DNA of 12,934 nt, taken from Alphaproteobacteria bacterium UBA7371. Lineage in GTDB: Bacteria > Pseudomonadota > Alphaproteobacteria > UBA8317. The position numbers and the translations under genes are program-made. Shown piece by piece: positions 7,759-12,934 of this stretch. Position 1 is the first letter of the stretch. Every line of letters starts with the position of its first letter. The stretch covers positions 12,889-25,822 of the forward strand of contig DKOD01000150.1 in assembly GCA_002469865.1 (NCBI GenBank). The letters are read 5' to 3'. The notes under the pieces were generated by a model. The model saw nothing but the letters and a program-made list of their open reading frames with translations, was not told the origin of the DNA and did no database searches.

Positions 7759-7787
7759 CAGGCGGTCTTATTCCGCCTGATTTTTTT
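7759..7787 (+). terminator. Intrinsic terminator on the plus strand, overlapping the fabI stop codon
   Basis: CAGGCGG (7759-7765) pairs perfectly with CCGCCTG (7773-7779) across a 7-base loop, followed by A and seven T (7781-7787). The T tract lies on the plus strand, so this stops rightward transcription, that is, of the remnant gene or whatever is transcribed across 7367-7742. On the minus strand the hairpin is not followed by T, so it is a poor terminator for fabI. The stem includes the last codons and stop of fabI, and the T run is the antisense of its Glu-Lys-Asn codons. Confidence 0.7.
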
Positions 7788-8589
7788 CAATGGTCATGTC
7801 TGGGGCATCCTCAGCCTTCATACCCACCACATGATAGCCACTATCAACATGCAATATCTCGCCCGTCATGCCTGCACCCATGTCAGAGAGCAGATACACC
7901 CCAGTTTGACCCACATCTTCAATCGTTACGCAGCGACGCATGGGGGCGTTATATTCGTTCCATTTGAGGATGTAACGGAAGTCACCAATACCCGAAGCTG
8001 CCAAGGTCTTGATGGGGCCTGCAGATATAGCATTCACGCGGATGTTGTTGGGTCCCATATCCGCGGCCAGGTAGCGAACTGATGATTCTAATGCCGCCTT
8101 CGCCACACCCATGACATTATAGTGGGGCATAACTTTTTCAGCGCCATAATAGGTTAAGGTCAGAATAGAGCCACCGTCATTCATCAAAGGCTCTGCGCGG
8201 CGGGCCAAGGCGGTTAAAGAATAACAACTCACATTCATCGAAAGGGCAAAATTTTCATAAGATGTGTCGATATAGCGACCCTTAAGCTCAGACTTATCGG
8301 CGTAAGCAATAGCATGGACAAGAAAATCCAACTTACCCCACTTATTTTGAACTTCATCAAAAACCGCATCAATCGAATCATGATCCGTGACATCGCACGG
8401 AAGCACCAATGATGAACCAACCGACTCGGCCAATGGACGAACACGCCGTTCCAACGCATCCCCTTGATATGAAAACCCAAGCTCCGCCCCAGCATCTGCG
8501 CAGGCTTTTGCAATACCCCAAGCGATCGATCGATCATTGGCAACGCCCATGATCAAGCCTTTTTTGCCCTGCATGATAGATGACTTCAT
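7768..8589 (-). CDS. fabI: Enoyl-[acyl-carrier-protein] reductase (NADH)
   Basis: A short-chain dehydrogenase-fold enzyme that reduces trans-2-enoyl-ACP, the last step of each fatty-acid elongation round. From ATG 8589 it has 273 residues (family about 260-275). Seen: the FabI cofactor motif GVANDRSIAWGIA (15-27), catalytic Tyr147, Tyr157 and Lys164 in the segment TYYGAEKVMPHYNVMGVAK, and RVNAISAGPIKTLAASGI (184-201). The residue matching E. coli Gly93, where substitutions cause triclosan resistance, appears to be Ala95 (HAIAYADK), as I recall for other alphaproteobacterial FabI. The frame is open upstream to ATG 8715, but MQGKKGLIMG near the start matches the family and the extra 42 codons do not. 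A strong hairpin sits 23 bases upstream of 8589. Divergent from pdxH. Confidence 0.93.
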   Translation of the reverse strand: MKSSIMQGKKGLIMGVANDRSIAWGIAKACADAGAELGFSYQGDALERRVRPLAESVGSSLVLPCDVTDHDSIDAVFDEVQNKWGKLDFLVHAIAYADKSELKGRYIDTSYENFALSMNVSCYSLTALARRAEPLMNDGGSILTLTYYGAEKVMPHYNVMGVAKAALESSVRYLAADMGPNNIRVNAISAGPIKTLAASGIGDFRYILKWNEYNAPMRRCVTIEDVGQTGVYLLSDMGAGMTGEILHVDSGYHVVGMKAEDAPDMTIEKNQAE

Positions 8590-8611
8590 ATGTTCAACCC
8601 CAAAATTGTGG

Positions 8612-8633
8612 GCCACCATCAATGGATGGTGGC
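8612..8633. promoter_or_regulatory. 9-bp perfect inverted repeat in the fabI leader (operator or RNA hairpin)
   Basis: GCCACCATC (8612-8620) and GATGGTGGC (8625-8633) are exact reverse complements around a 4-base centre. The element lies 23 bases upstream of the fabI start at 8589, between fabI and pdxH. It could be a dimeric repressor site or a stem-loop in the fabI 5' leader; no T run follows on either strand, so it is not a terminator. Regulator unknown. Confidence 0.5.
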
Positions 8634-8740
8634 AAAGCGTCGCAAATGTCTTAGCCAATGCCCAGACGTTTTCCAACAGCAACCGCAAAACTTGCAAAGC
8701 CCGGGCACCCACCATAACTCTTACATCACTTTGGTAAACA

Positions 8741-8764
8741 TCTGGCCAGAAGGGCTTTTAAAAG
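8741..8764. promoter_or_regulatory. Two adjacent 10-bp palindromes before pdxH
   Basis: TCTGGCCAGA (8741-8750) and CTTTTAAAAG (8755-8764) are each perfect palindromes, four bases apart, ending immediately before ATG 8765. They overlap the putative pdxH ribosome binding site AGAAGGG (8748-8754). They may be protein-binding sites in the divergent fabI/pdxH control region, but palindromes this short also arise by chance. Confidence 0.3.
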
Positions 8765-9412
8765 ATGGTATTCATCCCACAAGCAGACCCCAGGCAACAT
8801 GATGCAGCCCAGCTGGACATGACGGAAATTCCCGACACAGACCCCCATGACTTGTTTGCTTTATGGTATGAGCTCGCCAGCGCCAATGAGCCCGCGGATC
8901 CCAATGCTTTTACCCTAGCAACACAGGATCAAGATGGGATGCCTGATGCGCGGATCTTGCTGTTTAAGGGCTTTGCAAAAGAGGGCCTCACTTTCTACAC
9001 CAACAGCCACTCCACCAAGGGCAAGCAAATCGCCAATCAGCCAGTGGCTGCAGCGGTTGTTCACTGGAAATCCATTCTGCGCCAGGTTCGTCTTCGTGGC
9101 CCAGTTGTGCAGGTTTCTGATTCAGAAGCAGACATGTATTTCCAAAGCAGGGCGCGCAATTCGCAATTGGGCGCCTGGGCCTCCGACCAATCCCATGGCA
9201 TCGAAAGCCGCGACCAACTTGAAGCAAAATACCATGACATAGAAAAATATTTTGGCGATGGACCCATCCCACGACCCCCCCATTGGACCGGATTTAGAAT
9301 AGAGCCGGTCGTCATCGAATTTTGGAAAAATGGTCCATTCAGGCTGCACCACCGCCGAAGATTTTACAAAAATGACCAAATGGGATGGGCCAGCGAGGTC
9401 CTATCCCCATGA
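8765..9412 (+). CDS. pdxH: Pyridoxamine/pyridoxine 5'-phosphate oxidase
   Basis: An FMN enzyme that oxidises pyridoxine or pyridoxamine 5'-phosphate to pyridoxal 5'-phosphate. The 215 residues match the family (E. coli 218). Recognisable blocks are DPHDLFALWYELA (25-37), DPNAFTLATQDQDGMPDARILLFKGF (45-70), LTFYTNSHSTKGKQI (74-88), SRARNSQLGAWASDQS (127-142), PIPRPPHWTGFRIEP (172-186), and the C-terminal IEFWKNG..RLHHRRRF ending in LSP, with the phosphate- and FMN-contacting Arg/His set. ATG 8765 has AGAAGGG ten bases upstream; ATG 8819 (MTEIPDTDP, 197 residues) is a plausible shorter start with no clear ribosome binding site. The stop overlaps the start of the efflux transporter as ATGA. Confidence 0.95.
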   Translation: MVFIPQADPRQHDAAQLDMTEIPDTDPHDLFALWYELASANEPADPNAFTLATQDQDGMPDARILLFKGFAKEGLTFYTNSHSTKGKQIANQPVAAAVVHWKSILRQVRLRGPVVQVSDSEADMYFQSRARNSQLGAWASDQSHGIESRDQLEAKYHDIEKYFGDGPIPRPPHWTGFRIEPVVIEFWKNGPFRLHHRRRFYKNDQMGWASEVLSP

Positions 9413-10332
9413 GCCAACAAGGCTATAACTTGGCCGATGGCAAGCTGCTTAGGTTGGCAACGGGCACCGCCATCCTCGTGGCCAGCACACTCATTATCAT
9501 CAAAGCCTATGCCTATTATGCCACCGGCTCTGTTTCCATGCTGTCATCCCTTACCGATTCCATGTTGGACGGGATGGCCAGCGTCATCAACCTTTTGGCC
9601 ATCCGCTTTGCCCTCATGCCGCCCGACCAAAACCATCGTTTCGGTCATGGCAAAGCAGAGGCATTAAGCAGCCTATTCCAATCTGCCCTCATCACCATTT
9701 CCGTTATTTATTTGGTGTATGAATCCATTGGCAAATTGCTGTCGCCAGAGGCCGTGACAGCTACCGATGTGGGTGTTTCGGTCATGTTGGTTTCCGTGGT
9801 TATGACCTTAGGCCTGGTAACCTTTCAGGGCTGGGTCCATCGCCGCACCAAATCCCTAGCAATTAAGGCCGATGCCGCCCATTACCGCATGGATTTGTTG
9901 GTGAATTTGGCCGTGATCGCTGCATTATTGATCGATAGTTATTTCCAATCCATGTACGCAGATCCCATCATCGCGCTCATGATTTCTGGTTACATCGCCC
10001 AAGAGGTCTGGGAGATTGCCAGCAATGCCATTGACCAATTGATGGACAGGGAAATGGCAGAAGAAGATCGCCTCAAAATTTTTTCCATTGCCACCGGACA
10101 TGCGCAAGTCGATGATATCCACGACCTGCGGACCCGCATGTCTGGGAATTGGACGTTCATCCAATTTCACATGTCGTTGGACCCCAACATGACCTTGAAA
10201 GAAGCCCATGATATTGCTGATGACGTCGAAGATCGTATCTTAAAGGCATTCCCAGATGCAGAAATTTTCATCCATCAAGACCCCCAAGGCTTGGCGGAAG
10301 AACATGACGCACTGGCCCACCAGATTACTTAG
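9409..10332 (+). CDS. fieF: Cation diffusion facilitator, FieF/YiiP-type divalent metal efflux transporter
   Basis: A 307-residue CDF-family proton antiporter of the inner membrane that exports Zn(II)/Fe(II)-type cations from the cytoplasm. Six hydrophobic segments are visible, roughly at 17-37, 44-68, 88-108, 121-140, 160-178 and 183-200, then a cytoplasmic ferredoxin-like domain. By analogy to E. coli YiiP, site A is Asp50, Asp54, His158 and Asp162; site B is Asp73, His76 and His80; site C is His238, His254, His289 and Asp291. All are present, so it looks functional. The Asp-Asp/His-Asp form of site A is that of YiiP. ATG 9409 is chosen because it forms an ATGA overlap with the pdxH stop; ATG 9385 lies inside pdxH. 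Metal preference is inferred only. Confidence 0.92.
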   Translation: MSQQGYNLADGKLLRLATGTAILVASTLIIIKAYAYYATGSVSMLSSLTDSMLDGMASVINLLAIRFALMPPDQNHRFGHGKAEALSSLFQSALITISVIYLVYESIGKLLSPEAVTATDVGVSVMLVSVVMTLGLVTFQGWVHRRTKSLAIKADAAHYRMDLLVNLAVIAALLIDSYFQSMYADPIIALMISGYIAQEVWEIASNAIDQLMDREMAEEDRLKIFSIATGHAQVDDIHDLRTRMSGNWTFIQFHMSLDPNMTLKEAHDIADDVEDRILKAFPDAEIFIHQDPQGLAEEHDALAHQIT

Positions 10333-11177
10333 AAAATTTCCCATATATTGGGATCTGGTTGGTTGGCAGCCCCTCGCTTGGCAGAGGATTCTTCCAAGCA
10401 AGCCAATTCCCGCTCTTTCATGTCCAATAGGTGAGACATGATTGATGTTTCTGCCCCGCCATAAAGATTCTCTGGAAGATTTGGGTAAATTCGAAGACGA
10501 AGATCAGCCAGTGATTGGGGCTTATCATCGAGCATATCAAAAATCTCCAGCTCCCGTTTCTGGCGATGTTTCATTAATATTTCGAGCCGTTCCTGCGGCT
10601 TTTTGATTGGATCACCATGGGTGGGAATAAGTAGGTTTGCATGAAGCCGGTATAATTTTCTCATCGACCCTCGATATTCCTCCATGCTCCCTTCAGGCTG
10701 TATGATGGCCGTGCTCGACCAGCCCATCACTGTGTCGCCCACAAAGACCTTACCTTCCCCGCACCATTCAAAAGCAACATGGTCAAAACAATGACCAGGC
10801 GTGTGATGCACCTGAAGAACAAAATTCCCAACAGAAATCTTGTCATCCTGTTTGATGGAATGATGCGCAAGCTGATCATGGAAGCGCGATGGGGCAGCCC
10901 GCCAAGCTTGGTCTGGATTAATGGGGTAGGCAAGTATGGGAACGCCTAGGCGTTCTGCCAAAAAGGGGGCCATTTCCGCATGATCACCATGGCGGTGGGT
11001 CAGCAAAATGGCATCAATATGGCGGCCTTGCGTGGCCTCCATGATATGCTGGTAATGCGCTTCTAGTGCAGGGCCTGGATCAATCACCACGCATGATTTC
11101 TCATCCCCAAAAACATGGCTTTGGGTTCCAGGACCTGTGAATGGGCCGGCATTATCTGCCAGAATGGTTGAGATCAT
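10329..11177 (-). CDS. LACTB2-like metallo-beta-lactamase-fold hydrolase
   Basis: A 282-residue MBL-fold protein with the two-metal site THRHGDH (His61, His63, Asp65, His66), His129 in HTPGH, Asp148 in GDTVMGW and His187 in PTHGDP. The N-terminal NAGPFTGPGTQSHVFG and the C-terminal winged-helix-like region (about 205-262) resemble human LACTB2, a single-strand-specific endoribonuclease, rather than true beta-lactamases or glyoxalase II. The physiological substrate is unknown. GGGGA four bases before ATG 11177 supports the start. Its stop overlaps the end of the convergent fieF by three bases, and it is divergent from the sensor kinase with a 59-bp spacer. Confidence 0.88.
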   Translation of the reverse strand: MISTILADNAGPFTGPGTQSHVFGDEKSCVVIDPGPALEAHYQHIMEATQGRHIDAILLTHRHGDHAEMAPFLAERLGVPILAYPINPDQAWRAAPSRFHDQLAHHSIKQDDKISVGNFVLQVHHTPGHCFDHVAFEWCGEGKVFVGDTVMGWSSTAIIQPEGSMEEYRGSMRKLYRLHANLLIPTHGDPIKKPQERLEILMKHRQKRELEIFDMLDDKPQSLADLRLRIYPNLPENLYGGAETSIMSHLLDMKERELACLEESSAKRGAANQPDPNIWEIF

Positions 11178-11206
11178 GAGTTCCCCACTTCATAAGTAAC
11201 GATATT

Positions 11207-11221
11207 GCCCCATTTTGGGGC
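11207..11221. promoter_or_regulatory. 6-bp inverted repeat in the divergent spacer before the sensor kinase
   Basis: GCCCCA (11207-11212) and TGGGGC (11216-11221) flank a 3-base centre. The element ends three bases before the kinase ribosome binding site, inside the 59-bp spacer shared with the MBL-fold gene. It could be an operator for either gene or a small leader hairpin; without a T run it is not a terminator. Confidence 0.35.
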
Positions 11222-11224
11222 CTT

Positions 11225-11230
11225 AAGGAG
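11225..11230 (+). promoter_or_regulatory. Strong ribosome binding site fixing a GTG start
   Basis: AAGGAG lies six bases before GTG 11237, an ideal spacing. It selects this GTG as the kinase start over the in-frame ATG at 11267. Confidence 0.75.
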
Positions 11231-11236
11231 AATAGC

Positions 11237-12565
11237 GTGCCCAAATTACCGGCATTCAACAAGTTCATGCCAAATTCCTTGTTCTGGCGGGCCATGATGA
11301 TTTTGGTCACGCCCATCATCTGCACACAATTGCTCCTTGCCTTCATATATATCGATGGCGACCTTCAACGACAGGCAGACAATAACGCCAAATTTCTCTT
11401 TGGTGAAATTCAGGTCATGGAGCAGCTTGTTGGCCAAAATTCCTTTGCCCTCAGCGATGCCGAAGCCGTCATTCGCGGCACCTATGCCAATAATATTGTT
11501 GCCCTGGAGGCAGACAAAGACCTTCCCGCATCAAGCGATCCATTCTGGTTTGCTTTTCGCAACCTTGCCATCAAAAAGGCCATTCTCAACAACTCACCTT
11601 ACCCCACCTCCGTGTTGTTCGATGATCATGGCGAATATGTCAGCATTTTCATGCGCACCTCCCAAGGCCCTTGGGCAGCCCGTGTCGAAACAAAGAGCAT
11701 GATCACATCCAAATGGCACTTCATCTTGGTGCAATCATTGATTGGAGCGGTCATATTCGTGCTTTTGGCCGGGCTATTTTTAAACAACCAAGTGCGTCCT
11801 ATCTTGCGCCTTGCCCGCGGGGCAGAACGTTTTCGAAGAAGTGGCAAACCCATGGCGCTTCGTGTTCGTGGTGCCCGAGAAGTGCGCCGCGCGATCAGCG
11901 CCTTCAACAGCATGCAAGAAGGCATCGCACAATCTTTTGAAGTGCGCACCGCCATGCTGACCTCAGTAAGTCATGATTTGAGAACACCCCTAACCCGAAT
12001 GCGATTGGAACTCGCCATGATGCCCGATAATGACGCCCGCAAAGGATTGGAGCGGGATATTGCAGAAATGGAGGGCACCATCATGACTTATATCCAATAT
12101 ATTAAAGATGCCCGTCATGAACCTATTGCCAACAAGAAACTTAGCGATTTCGTCAAGCAAGCATCTGAACCTTTTGCCAACATGCACCGCATTCAAATTG
12201 GGTTAACCAATGGTGACAAGATGATCGATATTCACCCCGATGCCATGCGGCGCTGCTTGACCAACATCATCCAAAACGCCTGTGACCATGGGCAACAGAT
12301 CCTCATTCATAACCATTGGACTGCCGAGGACTTGGTTCTTGAAATTGATGATGACGGGCCAGGCATAGCTAAGGAGCAACGCGAGGAAGTACTGCGCCCC
12401 TTCACAAAAGGCAGCAAAGACAATGCTGGGCGATATGGTGGTATTGGTCTTGGCCTATCCATTGCCAGTGACATCATTGCCATGCATCAAGGAAGGCTTG
12501 AATTGGACGAATCCATGCTTGGGGGCCTTCGGGTCCGACTTAGGATCCCAATTCAGAATAGCTGA
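11237..12565 (+). CDS. EnvZ-like membrane sensor histidine kinase
   Basis: A 442-residue kinase with the EnvZ layout: first membrane helix about 17-39, a periplasmic sensor region of about 120 residues (40-160), second helix about 162-182, HAMP linker (183-235), HisKA dimerisation domain with phosphoacceptor His246 in SVSHDLRTPLTRMRLEL, and HATPase domain with N box NIIQNACDHG (Asn347), DDDGPGIA (371-378) and GGIGLGLSIA (401-410). The SHDLRTPLTR H-box is typical of EnvZ-class kinases that phosphorylate OmpR-class regulators. The start is GTG. No response regulator is adjacent; the only one in the window is the OmpR-like fragment at 1-270, a possible partner. The end overlaps convergent csaA by 13 bases. 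The signal sensed cannot be deduced. Confidence 0.9.
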   Translation: MPKLPAFNKFMPNSLFWRAMMILVTPIICTQLLLAFIYIDGDLQRQADNNAKFLFGEIQVMEQLVGQNSFALSDAEAVIRGTYANNIVALEADKDLPASSDPFWFAFRNLAIKKAILNNSPYPTSVLFDDHGEYVSIFMRTSQGPWAARVETKSMITSKWHFILVQSLIGAVIFVLLAGLFLNNQVRPILRLARGAERFRRSGKPMALRVRGAREVRRAISAFNSMQEGIAQSFEVRTAMLTSVSHDLRTPLTRMRLELAMMPDNDARKGLERDIAEMEGTIMTYIQYIKDARHEPIANKKLSDFVKQASEPFANMHRIQIGLTNGDKMIDIHPDAMRRCLTNIIQNACDHGQQILIHNHWTAEDLVLEIDDDGPGIAKEQREEVLRPFTKGSKDNAGRYGGIGLGLSIASDIIAMHQGRLELDESMLGGLRVRLRIPIQNS

Positions 12566-12900
12566 CCACCATCAGGAACAGGGATATCTGGCGACAACAA
12601 CACAACCTCACCATCTTTATCTGGAACGCCCAAACAAAGAATTTCAGACATGAATGGGCCAATTTGCCTTGCTGGAAAATTCACCACAGCGATGACCTGC
12701 CGGCCAAGGAGATCCTCCGGAACGTAATGTTTGGTAATCTGTGCTGAGGATTTTTTTATGCCCAAAGCACCAAAATCAACCCAAATTTTGATGGCAGGCT
12801 TACGGGCCTCCGGAAAAGCTTCTGACTTTACGATGGTGCCCACCCGCACGTCGATTTTCTCAAAATCAGCAAAATCAATTTTTGGCCTTATGTCTGTCAT
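12553..12900 (-). CDS. csaA: CsaA-type chaperone with tRNA-binding domain
   Basis: A 115-residue protein consisting of one EMAP/tRNA-binding OB-fold domain, as in Bacillus CsaA (about 110 residues), a homodimeric chaperone linked to protein export. Typical features are DFEKIDVRVGTIVKSEAFPEA (12-32 region), ARKPAIKIWVDFG, SSAQITKHY, GRQVIAVVNFPARQIGPFMSE and the C-terminal VLLSPDIPVPDGGQLF. ATG 12900 fits the family; no good ribosome binding site is seen, but an upstream frame appears to end in an ATGA overlap with it, so translation may be coupled. It could equally be described as a stand-alone tRNA-binding domain protein; whether it acts in export here is unknown. Confidence 0.92.
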   Translation of the reverse strand: MTDIRPKIDFADFEKIDVRVGTIVKSEAFPEARKPAIKIWVDFGALGIKKSSAQITKHYVPEDLLGRQVIAVVNFPARQIGPFMSEILCLGVPDKDGEVVLLSPDIPVPDGGQLF

Positions 12901-12934
12901 GCCGTTGAGGGTTTTTCTTCTTTCCTGGAACGAC
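12897..12934 (-). CDS. Possible 3' end of an upstream minus-strand gene (partial)
   Basis: On the minus strand the frame entering from the right edge reads RSRKEEKPSTA and stops at TGA 12899-12897, which overlaps the csaA ATG as ATGA. The same junction type occurs three other times in this window, and a charged tail is a common protein end, so this is probably the C-terminus of a cotranscribed gene. Only 11 codons are visible, far too few to name a product. Confidence 0.35.
   Translation of the reverse strand, partial: RSRKEEKPSTA

Larger units (their letters stand above)
7312..7767. other. 456-bp gene-poor gap between aroC and fabI
   Basis: This is the only stretch over 300 bases without a secure gene. 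Next to aroC, 7312-7366 is AT-rich (runs such as TTTTTGTTAAAAATTTG) and should contain the aroC promoter on the minus strand, though no clear -35/-10 pair stands out. The middle carries a possible 34-codon ORF (7367-7471) and the frameshifted remnant (7501-7742); the right end is the terminator. Coding on the minus strand is not evident. The run of short, interrupted plus-strand frames in an otherwise tightly packed window is what points to gene decay. Confidence 0.6.

Noticed and set aside
8524..8535. GATCGATCGATC repeat
   Set aside because: It encodes the conserved NDRSI part of the FabI cofactor motif, so codon choice within a coding sequence explains it.
8590..8715. 42-codon N-terminal extension of fabI
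   Set aside because: The frame is open, but it adds residues foreign to FabI, lacks a ribosome binding site and includes the leader inverted repeat; the family start fits ATG 8589.
8537..8802. Plus-strand open frames across the fabI start and fabI-pdxH spacer
   Set aside because: They run antisense to the fabI N-terminus and through the inverted repeat, with no ribosome binding site or protein-like pattern.
1..12934. Search for a mobile element, defence island, CRISPR array, tRNA or rRNA
   Set aside because: No transposase, integrase, long direct or terminal repeats, spaced repeats or cloverleaf-like sequence was seen; nearly all bases are explained by housekeeping genes.

Overview
The window is a gene-dense stretch of a bacterial chromosome, most likely from an alphaproteobacterium of moderate GC. 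The evidence is the block histone-deacetylase-like gene - xseB - ispA - dxs - tlyA - RlmD-like methyltransferase, the alphaproteobacterial style of the FabI and chorismate synthase sequences, and an OmpR/EnvZ (PetR-like) pair of signalling genes. The lineage within the class cannot be fixed from the sequence alone. I see no insertion sequence, phage gene, CRISPR array, rRNA or tRNA.

Layout. 1-270 is the 3' end of an OmpR-family response regulator. 331-6210 is one tightly packed plus-strand operon: a histone deacetylase family hydrolase, xseB (exonuclease VII small subunit), ispA (farnesyl diphosphate synthase), dxs (first enzyme of the MEP isoprenoid pathway), a TlyA-type rRNA 2'-O-methyltransferase and an RlmD/RumA-like iron-sulfur rRNA uridine methyltransferase. 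Two ATGA stop/start overlaps tie dxs, tlyA and the second methyltransferase together. aroC (chorismate synthase) abuts the operon end to end on the minus strand.

7312-7767 is the only long gene-poor gap. It carries a possible 34-codon ORF, what looks like the frameshifted 3' end of a decayed plus-strand gene, and a convincing plus-strand intrinsic terminator that overlaps the stop codon of fabI. Then come fabI (enoyl-ACP reductase, minus) and, divergently, pdxH and a FieF-type cation efflux transporter (plus, ATGA-coupled). The spacer between fabI and pdxH holds a 9-bp perfect inverted repeat in the fabI leader and two adjacent 10-bp palindromes before pdxH. The right end has a LACTB2-like metallo-beta-lactamase-fold hydrolase (minus), an EnvZ-like sensor kinase (plus, divergent from it), csaA (minus), and the last codons of one more minus-strand gene.

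How the genes relate. ispA and dxs supply prenyl diphosphates (quinones, undecaprenyl carriers). The two methyltransferases modify rRNA. aroC feeds aromatic amino acids and ubiquinone head groups, fabI closes the fatty-acid elongation cycle, and pdxH makes pyridoxal phosphate. The OmpR-like regulator at the left edge and the EnvZ-like kinase at the right could be a split cognate pair. The window is mainly housekeeping. I did not find a new defence or mobile system; the signals most worth a second look are the decayed gene with its surviving terminator at 7.37-7.79 kb and the palindromes around fabI/pdxH.
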